The notes under the pieces were generated by a model. The model worked only from the letters and a program-made list of their open reading frames with translations. It did not search any database and was not told where the DNA came from. Positions 9,719-19,578 of a DNA stretch of 64,000 nt are shown piece after piece. Position 1 is the stretch's first letter. Every line of letters begins with the position of its first letter. The stretch spans positions 1 to 64,000 of the forward strand of contig NZ_VLKO01000001.1 of assembly GCF_007830355.1 (NCBI RefSeq). The letters run 5' to 3'. A program made the position numbers and the translations under genes. Source of the stretch: Flavobacterium tiangeerense. GTDB lineage: Bacteria > Bacteroidota > Bacteroidia > Flavobacteriales > Flavobacteriaceae.

Positions 9719-10273
9719 ATGAATCAGACATTTAAAACTGTTGCTTCGTCAAACATTACTATTTCTGAACTCATGTTGCCTTCGCATACCAATTTTAGTG
9801 GTAAAATACATGGTGGTTATATATTGTCGCTTTTAGATCAAATTGCTTTTGCTTGTGCCTCAAAATTTTCAGGAAATTATTGTGTAACCGCCTCGGTTGA
9901 TACCGTAAATTTCTTGAAACCCATTGAAGTTGGTGAACTAGTGACCATGAAAGCTAGTGTGAATTATGTGGGTAAAAGTTCTATGATTGTGGGCATCAGG
10001 GTAGAAGCCGAAAACATTCAAACGGGAAAAATAAAACACTGTAATTCCTCCTACTTTACCATGGTGGCAAAAAACAGCGACGGTGAAAGCGTTACCGTAC
10101 CTGGACTTATATTGTCTAACCAGAGTGATTTGAGACGCTATTTTAACTGCGTTAAGCAAATTGCTTTAAAGAAAGAAAAAGACTTACACGAAGAAATTTT
10201 TGACCATAATTCACCTGCAGCCATTGCTAGCCTTGATGGCCACAATGTAAAGCTCGATATAGAATTTCACTAA
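9719..10273 (+). CDS. Hotdog-fold acyl-CoA thioesterase
   Basis: The 184-aa protein carries the acyl-CoA hydrolase hotdog pattern: PSHTNFSGKIHGGYILSLLD near residues 20-40, then CVTASVDTVNFLKPIEVGE and a closing strand HCNSSYFTMVA. This matches YciA/BFIT-type thioesterases that hydrolyse acyl-CoA to fatty acid and CoA in the cytoplasm. Its ATG follows the stop of the preceding gene with no gap, suggesting translational coupling. The C-terminal ~50 residues lie outside the core domain. Substrate chain length cannot be read from sequence. Confidence 0.85.
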   Translation: MNQTFKTVASSNITISELMLPSHTNFSGKIHGGYILSLLDQIAFACASKFSGNYCVTASVDTVNFLKPIEVGELVTMKASVNYVGKSSMIVGIRVEAENIQTGKIKHCNSSYFTMVAKNSDGESVTVPGLILSNQSDLRRYFNCVKQIALKKEKDLHEEIFDHNSPAAIASLDGHNVKLDIEFH

Positions 10274-10375
10274 TAAAGGTTTTGAAAAAATAAAGATATT
10301 TCAGAATTTCTAGAATGAAACTATATCAAATTAAGGAGTGAATTTTTAAAACAAAAAAAATGTTAACTGAATGTG

Positions 10376-11290
10376 TTATTTCGTTAAACAATTCCTCAAA
10401 GCACCTTCTAGATTTTTAAACTGAAATTGAAAACCTGTTTGCTCTATTTTCTCAGACGAAACTCTCCTACCGGTAAGTACAATTTTTGACATTTCTCCCA
10501 TCATAAACTCTAAAACAAATACAGGAACATTGGGCAACCAAATAGCGTAACCGTATACACAGGCAAGGGTTTTCGAGAAAATAGTATTAGTAGTATTGTC
10601 TTGTATGGCAGCATTGTAGGCTCCGTTCATGGTTTCATTTTGCATGGCATGAAAATACATCTCACATAAATCATCTACATGAATCCAAGGCATGTACTGT
10701 TTTCCAGTACCAAGTGCAGATCCTAACCGAAGTTTAAAAACTGTGGATAACTTATTCAATACACCATCCTTTTTACCCAATACTAAGCCTGTTCTTAACT
10801 TAACAGTTCTAATATTTCTATTCTCTATAAAATCAATTGCGTCCTCCCATTTTTGACAAGTGTACCCTAAAAAATCATTTTCTGGAAGCATTGTTTCTTC
10901 ACAAATCTCCTCGCCATTAATAGCACCGTAAATACCAACTGCAGAGGCAGATATAAATGCGTCAAGCTTTTTATTGTGTTTCTTGATCGTAGTGTATAAT
11001 AATAAAGTAGATTGTTCCCTACTTTCAATTATAGCAGCTTTACGTTTTGCAGTCCATCTTTTCTCAGCGATGTTCTCTCCAGCAAGGTGTACAATAAAAT
11101 CTGCTCGCAAAACTGCTTGTTCATCAATGGTTTGATTTTCAACGTCCCACTTATAATAAAAAACCTTTTCAAGGTTAGGTCTCAAAGTCCTTGTCAAAAT
11201 GGATACTGTAAAGCCTTTTGATAAAAGCAAAGTCGTCAATTGCTTTCCTATAAATCCTGTTCCGCCACTTATTAATACGTTCTTTTTCAT
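10376..11290 (-). CDS. TIGR01777-family NAD(P)-dependent epimerase/SDR
   Basis: This 304-aa protein has an N-terminal Rossmann motif GGTGFIG (residues 9-15), the family segments VHLAGENIAEKRW and SASAVGIYG, and a C-terminal DUF1731-like end (GRRVSSEKIEQTGFQF). TIGR01777 proteins resemble sugar-nucleotide epimerases, but their substrate is unknown. It is divergent from the TetR gene at 11410 and shares a 119-bp intergenic region with it. Relatives of this family recur beside bacterial photolyase genes, so membership in the light island is plausible. Confidence 0.85.
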   Translation of the reverse strand: MKKNVLISGGTGFIGKQLTTLLLSKGFTVSILTRTLRPNLEKVFYYKWDVENQTIDEQAVLRADFIVHLAGENIAEKRWTAKRKAAIIESREQSTLLLYTTIKKHNKKLDAFISASAVGIYGAINGEEICEETMLPENDFLGYTCQKWEDAIDFIENRNIRTVKLRTGLVLGKKDGVLNKLSTVFKLRLGSALGTGKQYMPWIHVDDLCEMYFHAMQNETMNGAYNAAIQDNTTNTIFSKTLACVYGYAIWLPNVPVFVLEFMMGEMSKIVLTGRRVSSEKIEQTGFQFQFKNLEGALRNCLTK

Positions 11291-11340
11291 AATAGTGTAA
11301 AGCTAATGATTTTTTAAAGATATAAAATTATAATAAATTT

Positions 11341-11383
11341 TGTTTAACTTTATTAATATATAGTTAAACATTCACTACCTTTA
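11341..11383 (+). promoter_or_regulatory. Inverted repeat and -7 box upstream of the TetR operon
   Basis: TGTTTAACT (11341-11349) and AGTTAAACA (11362-11370) are perfect 9-nt arms 12 nt apart, just upstream of TACCTTTA (11376-11383), which matches TAnnTTTG in all but the last base. The layout resembles MerR- or TetR-type operators placed in the promoter spacer. The binding protein is not known: the CarH-like MerR at 25 kb and the adjacent TetR are both candidates. Confidence 0.5.
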
Positions 11384-11409
11384 TACCTTAATTTGAAATA
11401 AACACTAAA

Positions 11410-12069
11410 ATGGCTACCAAGAAAACAGCAATTACAAAAGATAAAATAGTTTCATTGTATATGGATTATGTACTAGAACACAGTGAAAAACCTAAGTCCG
11501 TATACAGTTTTAGCAAATCAAATGATTTTACTGAGACTGATTTTTATGCCTACTTTGGAACTATTGAGAGCATCGAAAAGGAAATTTTCAAAATGTTTAT
11601 AGAAAAAACAGTAGAACTACTGCATAAAAACAAAGAATATGAGATGTATGACATGAAGAGTAAAATGCTAAGTTTTTATTTTACTTTTTTTGAGATTCTT
11701 ACTGCCAATAGAAGTTATGTAGTTTTAGTTTTAAAAGAACACAACAATCAGCTCAAGAAAGTGATGCAACTATCTGGATTGAGAAACAGCTTTAAAAATT
11801 TCCTTACCGAGATTATCGCTGATGATTTTAGAACACAACAGGAACGTTTACAAAACTTTCAAGAAAAAGCTTTTCAAGAAACGTCTTGGATACAACTTTT
11901 ATTAACCTTAAAGTTCTGGCTTGATGATGCTAGTCCCGCATTTGAAAAAACAGATATCTACATTGAAAAATCTGTTAAAGTAACTTTTGAGTTGATGAAT
12001 ATTGCTCCGATAGACAGTTTAATCGATTTTGGAAAATTTATTTTCAAAGAAAAAATATACAACAAGTAA
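11410..12069 (+). CDS. TetR/AcrR-family transcriptional regulator (flavobacterial type)
   Basis: The 219-aa protein has a degenerate N-terminal helix-turn-helix region. The segment KSVYSFSKSNDFTETDFYAYFGTIESIEKEIF corresponds to the TetR recognition helix followed by the usual Y/F-x-F-G-S/T-x-E-x-I/L pattern. The rest is an all-helical ligand domain. Its stop overlaps the start of the ABC1 kinase by one base (TAATG), so the two are translationally coupled. It heads the rightward photolyase operon and probably controls it, perhaps through the palindrome at 11341-11370. Confidence 0.78.
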   Translation: MATKKTAITKDKIVSLYMDYVLEHSEKPKSVYSFSKSNDFTETDFYAYFGTIESIEKEIFKMFIEKTVELLHKNKEYEMYDMKSKMLSFYFTFFEILTANRSYVVLVLKEHNNQLKKVMQLSGLRNSFKNFLTEIIADDFRTQQERLQNFQEKAFQETSWIQLLLTLKFWLDDASPAFEKTDIYIEKSVKVTFELMNIAPIDSLIDFGKFIFKEKIYNK

Positions 12070-13376
12070 TGAAAACAATAGACTATATACCCACTTCAAA
12101 AATTGAGCGGGCAACTAAATTAGTACAAACAGGTGCAAAAGTTGGCGTAAACTACCTTAAATATTATGGTGGCAAAATGGTCAACTCTGATATGACTCGT
12201 GATCAATTGAATGAAGATAATGCAGAGGATATTTATGATGGGCTTAAAAGTTTAAAAGGAAGTGCACTTAAAGTAGCCCAAATGTTAAGCATGGATAAAA
12301 GTTTTTTACCACAAGCTTACGTTGAAAAATTCTCACTGTCTCAGTTTTCAGTGCCTCCATTATCTGCTCCATTGGTTTTAAAGACATTCAAAACTAATTT
12401 TGGTAAAACACCGTATGAAATATTTGATGAATTTAATGCTAACTCTGTAAATGCGGCTAGCATAGGACAAGTACACGTTGCAGTTAAAGACGGTAAAAAA
12501 TTAGCGGTAAAAATTCAGTATCCTGGTGTGGCCAATAGCATATCATCTGATTTGTCAATGGTAAAACCTATTGCGATCAGAATGTTTAATCTACAAGGTA
12601 AAGATTCAGACAAATATTTCAAGGAAGTTGAAGATAAATTGATTGAAGAGACTAATTACTTACTGGAACTAAAACAAAGTCAAGAGGTAGTTGAAGCGTG
12701 CCAAAAAATTGAAAATTTAGTTTTTCCGAGTTACTATCCAGAGTTTTCGTCAGAGAAAATCATTACCATGGACTGGATGACCGGAAAACACTTATCTGAG
12801 TTTACAAAAATAAACATAGATCAAGTGGCATCTAATAAAATAGGTCAGGCATTATGGGATTTTTACATGTACCAAATTCATATTCTGAAAAAAGTACACG
12901 CAGATCCTCATCCAGGAAACTTCTTGGTAGATGAAAACAATAATCTTGTAGCACTCGATTTTGGATGCATGAAAAAAATTCCTACCGAATTTTACATTCC
13001 ATATTTTGAGCTTATTGATAAAAAAGTAATCAACGACCCTAAGATATTTAATGCTAAATTATTTGAACTTGAGATTTTAAGAACAGATGACACCAAAGAG
13101 GAAATAGCTTATTTCACAACTATGTTTCATGATCTGTTATCCTTATTTACACAGCCATTTCAAGCATCAACATTTGATTTTTCTAATGAAAGCTTTTTTG
13201 AAGATATTGCAGCACTAGGGGAACGTTTTTCAAAAGACACTAACCTAAGAAAGATGAATGGAAATAGAGGTTCTAAACATTTTATATACATGAACAGAAC
13301 ATTTTTCGGGTTGTACAATTTAATGTTTGACTTAAAGGCTACAGTAGTTGTCAATGAGTTTGAAAAATACAAGTAG
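12069..13376 (+). CDS. ABC1/UbiB/ADCK-family atypical kinase-like protein
   Basis: The 435-aa protein shows the ABC1 set: the alanine-rich loop [12 protein letters not shown], the lysine strand [12 protein letters not shown], the catalytic loop [13 protein letters not shown] and the metal motif LDFGCM. The family signature KxGQ before the kinase domain reads KVAQ (residues 68-71), with Ala for Gly, an unusual change in a motif that gates the active site. Relatives support ubiquinone/menaquinone or isoprenoid-lipid metabolism. The substrate here is unknown. It overlaps the TetR gene by one base and its TAG stop overlaps the GTG start of the next tiny gene. Confidence 0.88.
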   Translation: MKTIDYIPTSKIERATKLVQTGAKVGVNYLKYYGGKMVNSDMTRDQLNEDNAEDIYDGLKSLKGSALKVAQMLSMDKSFLPQAYVEKFSLSQFSVPPLSAPLVLKTFKTNFGKTPYEIFDEFNANSVNAASIGQVHVAVKDGKKLAVKIQYPGVANSISSDLSMVKPIAIRMFNLQGKDSDKYFKEVEDKLIEETNYLLELKQSQEVVEACQKIENLVFPSYYPEFSSEKIITMDWMTGKHLSEFTKINIDQVASNKIGQALWDFYMYQIHILKKVHADPHPGNFLVDENNNLVALDFGCMKKIPTEFYIPYFELIDKKVINDPKIFNAKLFELEILRTDDTKEEIAYFTTMFHDLLSLFTQPFQASTFDFSNESFFEDIAALGERFSKDTNLRKMNGNRGSKHFIYMNRTFFGLYNLMFDLKATVVVNEFEKYK

Positions 13377-13510
13377 TGAAAAAAGAGCATTTGCCATCAA
13401 AGATGTGTCTAGTTTGTAATAGGCCCTTCAACTGGCGGAAAAAATGGGAAAAGGTTTGGGAAGACGTAAAATATTGTAGTGAAAAATGCAGAAGAAACAA
13501 AAAGGTTTAG
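13376..13510 (+). CDS. DUF2256 zinc-ribbon-like mini-protein
   Basis: A 44-codon gene starts with GTG at 13376, whose G is the last base of the preceding TAG stop, and ends with TAG at 13508-13510. The product reads [19 protein letters not shown] near the start and [14 protein letters not shown] at the end. The two cysteine pairs (CLVC and CSEKC) and the motif [13 protein letters not shown] match the DUF2256 family. Genes of this family are often found beside cryptochrome/photolyase genes in bacteria. Function is unknown; metal binding is inferred from the cysteines. Its last 25 nt overlap the start of the cryptochrome gene in another frame. Confidence 0.88.
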   Translation: MKKEHLPSKMCLVCNRPFNWRKKWEKVWEDVKYCSEKCRRNKKV

Positions 13511-14790
13511 TTTGGTTTAGAAATGATTTAAGAGTTCAGGATAATGAATCACTTAACAATGCAATTGATACTAATGAGACGGTTGTTGCTGTATATTTTT
13601 TTGACCCAAGACAGTTTGAAGAAACGCAATTTGGATTTAAAAAAACAGAAAAATTTAGAGCCAAATTTTTAATTGAATCTGTGGTTGCTTTACGCAAAAA
13701 TCTAGAAAAACTAAACATTTCATTATTAGTTTACCAACAAAAACCTGAGGATGTAATTCCAGATTTAGTTCAAAAAAAAGAAATTAATTCTGTTTATTTT
13801 CAAGAAGAATGGACAAGTGAAGAAAAGCAAGTTGAACAAAATGTTAAAGAAAAAACAAAGGCTACAGTAGAATTTATAACTTCTTACAACCAGTTTTTGT
13901 TTCATCCTGATAGCATTCCGTTTGATATTGAATCGATACCAAATGTTTTTACACAATTTAGAAATAAATGCGAAAAATCAGCTCGAGTTAAATCTTTATT
14001 TGTGCCAAAAAGTAAATCTAAAGAGAATATAGAACCGAATGACACTAAGATTCCTACTCTACAAGACTTGGGATTAGAAGATTTTGAACTTGATTCAAGA
14101 ACTGCATTTCCGTTTTATGGTGGTGAAGATGCAGCTTTGTCTAGATTACAAGGTTATTTTTGGGATAGCGAAAAGTTAAGCGTTTATAAACTCACTCGCA
14201 ATGGATTGATTGGCGCCGATTTTAGTTCGAAATTTTCGCCTTGGTTGGCTAATGGTTCTATTTCGGCCAAAACTATTTATTGGGAAATCTTACAATACGA
14301 AAAAGAGGTAGAGAAAAACGAATCTACATACTGGTTAATTTTTGAGTTGATTTGGAGGGATTATTTCAAATACATTTCATTAAAAAACGGGAATTCTATA
14401 TTTAAACTTGGTGGGATTTTAAACCGAGATTATGAATGGAAAAATAATAAATATGCAATTACTAAATGGATAAATGGTAATACCGAAGAGTCATTTGTAA
14501 ATGCAAATATGATTGAATTAAAAGAAACGGGCTGGATGAGTAATAGAGGCCGACAGAATGTTGGGTCTTATTTTGCCAAGGAACTATGTTTGGATTGGCG
14601 TATTGGCGCTGCCTATTTTGAATCGCTACTACTTGATTATGACGTACACAGTAACTACGGAAACTGGATGTATGTTTCTGGAGTGGGAAACGATCCTAGA
14701 GATCGCAAATTCAACATTAAGTTACAAGCGTCTAATTATGACGGACAATCCAAGTTTCAAAATTTATGGTTGCAAAACAAACTATTCTAA
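13486..14790 (+). CDS. Cryptochrome DASH (photolyase-family flavoprotein)
   Basis: The 434-aa protein has an N-terminal photolyase antenna domain ([17 protein letters not shown]), the DASH-typical segment [18 protein letters not shown], and a C-terminal FAD domain with [40 protein letters not shown] and [21 protein letters not shown]. The GVGNDPR...KFN ending is characteristic of CRY-DASH rather than class I photolyase. Such proteins bind FAD and MTHF and repair pyrimidine dimers mainly in single-stranded DNA; some also signal. The start codon lies inside the DUF2256 gene, indicating coupled translation. Confidence 0.92.
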   Translation: MQKKQKGLVWFRNDLRVQDNESLNNAIDTNETVVAVYFFDPRQFEETQFGFKKTEKFRAKFLIESVVALRKNLEKLNISLLVYQQKPEDVIPDLVQKKEINSVYFQEEWTSEEKQVEQNVKEKTKATVEFITSYNQFLFHPDSIPFDIESIPNVFTQFRNKCEKSARVKSLFVPKSKSKENIEPNDTKIPTLQDLGLEDFELDSRTAFPFYGGEDAALSRLQGYFWDSEKLSVYKLTRNGLIGADFSSKFSPWLANGSISAKTIYWEILQYEKEVEKNESTYWLIFELIWRDYFKYISLKNGNSIFKLGGILNRDYEWKNNKYAITKWINGNTEESFVNANMIELKETGWMSNRGRQNVGSYFAKELCLDWRIGAAYFESLLLDYDVHSNYGNWMYVSGVGNDPRDRKFNIKLQASNYDGQSKFQNLWLQNKLF

Positions 14791-14795
14791 TATAA

Positions 14796-16283
14796 ATGAA
14801 TACCAATAAAAAAAATATCAATGTAGTCTGGTTGAAAAGAGACCTTCGTTTGCAAGATAACGAAGCTATTTTCAATGCAACAAAAACGGGAATACCTACT
14901 TTGTTGTTATATGTGTTTGAAAAATCATTAGAAAATGATACGCATTACAGTACAAGACATTGGAATTTTATAAAACAATCTATTGTAGATTTAAACAAGC
15001 AATTAGAAAAATCTAACACAAAAATATTAGCAGTTTCATCAGAGGTGATTCAAGTATTCAATTTTCTTGAAGAAAATTATAAAATAATAACTGTCTATTC
15101 ACACCAAGAAACAGGAATTAAAATAACCTATGAACGAGATAAAACGTTCAAGAGATATTGTAAAAACAACTTTATTCAATGGCAAGAAAATATCAATAAT
15201 GGTATTTTTAGAGCTTTAAAGAATCGTTCCAACTGGGTACAAGACTGGGAGCAATATATGAATTCACCGTTACTACATTTTGATTTTGATCCGAATAAAT
15301 ACATCTCAGCTGAAGAGATTAACGAAATAGAAAAAACATTAGAAAAACAGAATCTAGAAACCGTACCAGATACCATTTTTCAAAAAGGAGGTACCACAAT
15401 GGGGCGTAAATATCTAGAAACATTTTTTAATGAAAGGTATTTTAATTATGGCTCGCATATTTCTAAACCGTTATTGGCTAGAAAAAGCTGTAGTAGGTTA
15501 TCCCCTTATATTGCATGGGGAAATTTATCCACTCGCGAAGTATTGCAAAAAGCAGCTACTTTTAGATTAAATTGTAGTGATCCCAAACAAATTGATTCGT
15601 TTGTTTCTAGACTAACATGGCAAGCCCATTTTATTCAAAAATTTGAAATGGAAGAAATTATGGAGTTTGAGAGTGTTAATAAAGGATTTCATTCTTTACA
15701 AAAAAAGGTGAATTTGAACTATATAGAAGCGTGGAAAACGGGTAACACTGGATTTCCGCTTATTGATGCTTGTATGAGGTGTTTAAATGAAACGGGCTAT
15801 TTAAATTTTAGAATGCGCGCCATGTTAGTGTCCTTTTTTACACATAATTTATGGCAACCTTGGCAAGAAGCTACGCATCATTTATCACAAATGTTTTTAG
15901 ACTTTGAGCCGGGAATTCATTTTCCGCAATTGCAAATGCAAGCAGGAGAAACAGGTATCAACATGCTACGCATTTACAACCCTATAAAAAACAGTTATGA
16001 ACATGATCCAGAAGGAGAGTTTATAAGAAAATGGGTTCCTGAGTTGCAAAACATTCCGCGTAGCTTTATCCATGAGCCATATAAAATGACATATCTTGAC
16101 CAAAAGTTTAATGATTTTGAAGTTGGTGTTGATTATCCAAAACCAATTGTAAACATGGAGAGAACTAGAAAATTTGCAAGTGATTTTTTATGGAAAATGA
16201 AAAAAAATCCGCTCGTAAAAGAAGAGAGTTCCCGAATCTTAAAATTGCATACTATGGCCGATATAGGGGATAGTGAGGCTTAG
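14796..16283 (+). CDS. Divergent cryptochrome/photolyase-family FAD protein
   Basis: The 495-aa protein opens with a photolyase antenna fold ([19 protein letters not shown]) and has an FAD-binding half with [30 protein letters not shown] and [20 protein letters not shown]. Where class I photolyases carry NWQWxAGTGxDAAPYFR, this protein reads [21 protein letters not shown]. It therefore lacks the WQW tryptophan and the usual flavin-pocket residues, while keeping [10 protein letters not shown] afterwards. It belongs to a separate bacterial clade whose repair or signalling activity I cannot assign. It starts 5 nt after the CRY-DASH stop and is surely co-transcribed. Confidence 0.85.
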   Translation: MNTNKKNINVVWLKRDLRLQDNEAIFNATKTGIPTLLLYVFEKSLENDTHYSTRHWNFIKQSIVDLNKQLEKSNTKILAVSSEVIQVFNFLEENYKIITVYSHQETGIKITYERDKTFKRYCKNNFIQWQENINNGIFRALKNRSNWVQDWEQYMNSPLLHFDFDPNKYISAEEINEIEKTLEKQNLETVPDTIFQKGGTTMGRKYLETFFNERYFNYGSHISKPLLARKSCSRLSPYIAWGNLSTREVLQKAATFRLNCSDPKQIDSFVSRLTWQAHFIQKFEMEEIMEFESVNKGFHSLQKKVNLNYIEAWKTGNTGFPLIDACMRCLNETGYLNFRMRAMLVSFFTHNLWQPWQEATHHLSQMFLDFEPGIHFPQLQMQAGETGINMLRIYNPIKNSYEHDPEGEFIRKWVPELQNIPRSFIHEPYKMTYLDQKFNDFEVGVDYPKPIVNMERTRKFASDFLWKMKKNPLVKEESSRILKLHTMADIGDSEA

Positions 16284-16316
16284 ATTAAAAAAAGAATAAT
16301 ATAAAAACTTAGTATC

Positions 16317-16601
16317 GTGACTATAAAAAAAGAACTTACTGATTTAGATAAAGACCGCGTTATAGAAATGGCTTGGGAAGACCGAACTACGTTTGACGCT
16401 ATTTTATTGCAATTTGGACTCAAAGAACAAGAAGTAATCAATTTGATGCGCGCCGAAATGAAACCATCAAGTTTTAAAATGTGGCGTAAAAGAGTGCAAG
16501 GAAGAAAAACGAAGCATGAAAAACTAAGAGATTTTAGAGAAGGACGATTTAAATGCACCATGCAAAGACAAATCAACAACAATAAGATTTCAAAACGATA
16601 A
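16317..16601 (+). CDS. TIGR03643-family small basic protein
   Basis: The 94-aa protein begins at GTG 16317 and matches the conserved TIGR03643 pattern: RVIEMAWEDRTTFDAILLQF, LKEQEVINLMRAEMKP and SFKMWRKRVQGRKTKHEKL. It is strongly basic toward the C-terminus and could bind nucleic acid, but no biochemical role is known to me. The family co-occurs with photolyase/cryptochrome genes in Proteobacteria and Bacteroidota, as here, 33 nt after the divergent photolyase. Confidence 0.85.
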   Translation: MTIKKELTDLDKDRVIEMAWEDRTTFDAILLQFGLKEQEVINLMRAEMKPSSFKMWRKRVQGRKTKHEKLRDFREGRFKCTMQRQINNNKISKR

Positions 16602-16650
16602 TTTACATACAACTACAAAAATAAATTTTAATAACTGATTGATATTAAAC

Positions 16651-17334
16651 ATGAAAAATATAGTAATCATTGGGGGAAGCAAAGGTATTGGTAGTGCTAT
16701 ACTATTACAACAATTAGAAAGCAATATCGTGTACAACATAAGTAGAAACAAGCCTGAAATAACCCATCCTAACTTAAAACACTTTTCAATAAATGTTCTA
16801 CAAGATGCTTTACCTGATATAGAAAACGTAGATACTTTAATCTATTGTCCTGGTTCTATAAATCTAAAACCAATAGGAAGTTTAAGTATTGACGATTTTA
16901 GAAATGATTTTGAAATAAACGTAATAGGAGCAGTAAAAGCTATTCAAAAATACTTACCCGCTTTACGAAAAGGAACTAATCCGTCGATTGTTTTATTCAG
17001 TACGGTTGCTGTAAAATTAGGAATGCCATTTCATGCAAGTATTGCTACCGCCAAAGCAGGAATTGAAGGACTTGTAAAATCATTGGGAGCTGAATTAGCA
17101 TCTGTGATTAGAATCAATGCCATTGCCCCTACTATTACCGAAACGACTTTAGCAGCGGGAATATTAAGAAACGATCGAATGAAAGAAAATATGGTAGAAC
17201 GCCACCCGATGAAAGGGTATTTAAAACCTGAAGAAGTTGCGAATATGGCTAACTTCCTGATTTCTGAAAATGCAAAATCCATATCAGGTCAGATATTCGA
17301 AATGGATTACGGCATCGTATCTTTTAAAATCTAA
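16651..17334 (+). CDS. Short-chain dehydrogenase/reductase
   Basis: The ~227-aa protein begins with [14 protein letters not shown] (nucleotide-binding TGxxxGxG-type motif) and contains an NxxG-like turn (IYCPGSINL) and a catalytic Ser/Tyr-Lys region written FSTVAV...[13 protein letters not shown]. The usual YxxxK tyrosine appears as IATAK here, so the catalytic Tyr seems to be replaced. The ATG at 16651 is preferred over an in-frame TTG at 16639, because it begins directly at the first beta-strand of the Rossmann fold. SDRs of this kind recur in photolyase gene clusters. The substrate is unknown. Confidence 0.82.
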   Translation: MKNIVIIGGSKGIGSAILLQQLESNIVYNISRNKPEITHPNLKHFSINVLQDALPDIENVDTLIYCPGSINLKPIGSLSIDDFRNDFEINVIGAVKAIQKYLPALRKGTNPSIVLFSTVAVKLGMPFHASIATAKAGIEGLVKSLGAELASVIRINAIAPTITETTLAAGILRNDRMKENMVERHPMKGYLKPEEVANMANFLISENAKSISGQIFEMDYGIVSFKI

Positions 17335-17374
17335 AAATAATTCACCCAAAATAAAAATTGAAACCCAGAATAGA

Positions 17375-17986
17375 ATGATCAAAGAAATGAAAAGTTACGA
17401 AAAAATTGAACAGTACGATACCGAAATAACAAACGCATTGGCGGATAATTATAAAGTAATAATCGACAATTTAGGTGAGGATGTGACTCGTGAAGGACTT
17501 GAAAAAACACCTGAACGCGTTGCAAAAGCAATGCAATATTTAACACATGGGTATGGCTTAGATCCTTTAGAAATTCTAAAATCAGCTATGTTTACTGAAG
17601 ATCACCAGCAAATGATTGTTGTAAAAGATATTGAAGTATACTCTATGTGTGAGCACCACATGCTTCCGTTTTTTGGAAAAGCACACGTTGCTTATATTCC
17701 AAACGGTAAAATTGTAGGTTTGAGTAAAATACCTAGAGTTGTTGATGCATTTGCTCGAAGAATGCAAGTACAAGAACGATTGACAGACCAAATTAAAAAC
17801 TGTATTCAAGAGGCCTTAAATCCATTAGGAGTGGCAGTTGTTATTGAAGCTCAACATATGTGTATGCAAATGCGTGGAATTCAAAAACAAAATTCTGTAA
17901 CAACCACTTCCTCATTTACAGGTGCTTTTGAAAAAGACAAAACCAGAAAAGAGTTTATCAGTTTGGTATCTAATAAACTAAGTTAA
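17375..17986 (+). CDS. folE: GTP cyclohydrolase I
   Basis: From the ATG at 17375 the protein is ~203 aa, the normal FolE length. An in-frame ATG at 17270 would lie inside the SDR gene. Zinc and catalytic residues are present: [19 protein letters not shown] and [12 protein letters not shown], with [16 protein letters not shown] between. FolE converts GTP to 7,8-dihydroneopterin triphosphate, the first step to tetrahydrofolate. Inside this cluster it can supply methenyl-THF, the antenna chromophore of photolyases. folE also appears in LitR/CarH-regulated light clusters of other bacteria, which supports that reading. Confidence 0.93.
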   Translation: MIKEMKSYEKIEQYDTEITNALADNYKVIIDNLGEDVTREGLEKTPERVAKAMQYLTHGYGLDPLEILKSAMFTEDHQQMIVVKDIEVYSMCEHHMLPFFGKAHVAYIPNGKIVGLSKIPRVVDAFARRMQVQERLTDQIKNCIQEALNPLGVAVVIEAQHMCMQMRGIQKQNSVTTTSSFTGAFEKDKTRKEFISLVSNKLS

Positions 17987-18028
17987 TTGTATCTTTAGAT
18001 AAAAATTATAATCCTACCATAAATTCAC

Positions 18029-18073
18029 AAAAGGAAATTACAAGATTTAAATATTGCGTAGTTTCCTTTTTTT
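18029..18073 (+). terminator. Terminator after folE
   Basis: AAAGGAAATTAC pairs with GTAGTTTCCTTT (one T-G mismatch) around a 16-nt loop, followed by TTTTTTTG. It lies between folE and the DUF2867 gene, so the latter probably has its own promoter or depends on read-through. Confidence 0.65.
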
Positions 18074-18094
18074 GTTAACCTAATTTATAAAGCC

Positions 18095-19513
18095 ATGAAA
18101 ATTCTCTTAACTGGTGCCACAGGATACATAGGAAAAAGACTTTTACCCTTATTAGTAGAACAAGGTCATGAAGTCATATGTTGTGTACGAGATAAGAATA
18201 GGTTTTATTGCCCTATTGAATTTCAAAGTAAAATTACGGTAATTGAGGTTGATTTTTTAGACGAACTATCGGTTCAAAATATTCCGAATGCCATAGATGT
18301 AGCGTATTATTTGATACACTCCATGTCAGGATCTGCTACAAACTATGACGAACTAGAAAGTTTATCCGCTAAAAACTTTGTTTCCAAGTTAAACCAAACT
18401 CGCGTTCAACAAGTAATTTATTTAAGTGGTATTGTAAACGACCAAGCCTTGTCAAAACACCTTTCTTCCCGAAAAAAAGTAGAAGATATTTTGACCACCG
18501 GAACATTTGCTACCACTACCCTACGGGCTGGAATTATAGTAGGATCTGGTAGCGCCTCATTTGACATAATCAGGGATTTAGTCAATAAACTACCTGTAAT
18601 GATCACCCCTAAATGGCTCAATACAAGATGCCAACCCATAGCCATCACTGATGTGTTGGATATTTTAATGCGATCCTTATTGAATCCAAAAACGTTTGAT
18701 CAAAGTTTTGATATTGGTGGACCAGATATTTTAACGTATAAAGAGATGCTTTTAGGTTTTGCTGCAGCAAAAAATTTAAAAAGATGGATTTTCACAGTAC
18801 CCGTAATGACCCCTAAGCTTTCCTCCTATTGGTTGTATTTTGTAACTTCAACATCCTATAGATTGGCATCGGCACTGGTAAGCAGTATGAAAGTGGAAGT
18901 GGTATGCAATGACAATAGAATTAATGACATTGTGCAAGTAAAACCTATGACGTACCAACAGGCATTAAAACGAGCTTTGATAAAAGTGGACGAAGATAAA
19001 GTAGCTTCCAGCTGGAAAGATTCTATGATTAGCGGACGTTTCAACACCAATCTTTCTAATTATTTAAAAGTACCCAAGAAAGACTGCTTTATTGATCGTA
19101 GAAAAATGGAAATCATTGACCGAGAATTTACCATAAGTAGAATTTGGTCCATAGGAGGCGAAACAGGTTGGTATTATGGAGATTGGCTCTGGGATTTACG
19201 AGGTTTTATTGATAAACTATATGGTGGTGTAGGTTCCAGACGTGGACGAACCAACAGACATGACATACATGCTGGTGATGCTCTTGATTTTTGGAGGGTT
19301 TTGTATGCCAATAAAAAAGAGGGAAAACTAATCTTATTTGCCGAAATGAAACTTCCAGGTGAAGCTTGGCTCGAGTTTAAAATAATTGGAAATACCTTAT
19401 ATCAATCGGCAACATTTAGACCTGATGGAATATGGGGTAAATTGTATTGGTACAGCGTTGTTCCTTTTCACGGATTTATATTCAAAGGAATGCTTCAAAA
19501 ATTAATTTACTAA
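18095..19513 (+). CDS. SDR-family NAD(P)-binding protein with DUF2867 domain
   Basis: The 472-aa protein has an atypical SDR Rossmann domain (ILLTGATGYIGKRLLPLL; YYLIHSM; VIYLSGIV) in the first ~300 residues and a C-terminal DUF2867 domain of ~150 aa (REFTISRIWSIGGETGWYYG, GVGSRRGRTN, DALDFWRV, LPGEAWLEF, WYSVVPFHGFIF). This two-domain architecture is common in Bacteroidota and Proteobacteria near photolyase genes. No substrate is known. It is the last rightward gene of the island and converges with the photolyase operon, whose stop lies 65 nt away. Confidence 0.85.
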   Translation: MKILLTGATGYIGKRLLPLLVEQGHEVICCVRDKNRFYCPIEFQSKITVIEVDFLDELSVQNIPNAIDVAYYLIHSMSGSATNYDELESLSAKNFVSKLNQTRVQQVIYLSGIVNDQALSKHLSSRKKVEDILTTGTFATTTLRAGIIVGSGSASFDIIRDLVNKLPVMITPKWLNTRCQPIAITDVLDILMRSLLNPKTFDQSFDIGGPDILTYKEMLLGFAAAKNLKRWIFTVPVMTPKLSSYWLYFVTSTSYRLASALVSSMKVEVVCNDNRINDIVQVKPMTYQQALKRALIKVDEDKVASSWKDSMISGRFNTNLSNYLKVPKKDCFIDRRKMEIIDREFTISRIWSIGGETGWYYGDWLWDLRGFIDKLYGGVGSRRGRTNRHDIHAGDALDFWRVLYANKKEGKLILFAEMKLPGEAWLEFKIIGNTLYQSATFRPDGIWGKLYWYSVVPFHGFIFKGMLQKLIY

Positions 19514-19552
19514 TTCTGTTTAAAACTAAAAACCCAATACGCGTTTAAAACT

Positions 19553-19569
19553 TTTAAACATGTATTGAG
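19553..19569. repeat. GTTTAAAA palindrome between convergent genes
   Basis: GTTTAAAA (19553-19560), one C, and TTTTAAAC (19562-19569) form a perfect inverted repeat in the convergent gap between the DUF2867 gene and phrB. It may be part of a terminator. It resembles the GTTTAA palindromes at 11341 and 24321. Confidence 0.4.
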
Positions 19570-19578
19570 AAATGTAAA

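Noticed and set aside
17270..17374. Extended N-terminus of FolE from 17270
   Set aside because: It overlaps the end of the SDR gene and lacks FolE similarity; the ATG at 17375 gives the normal length.
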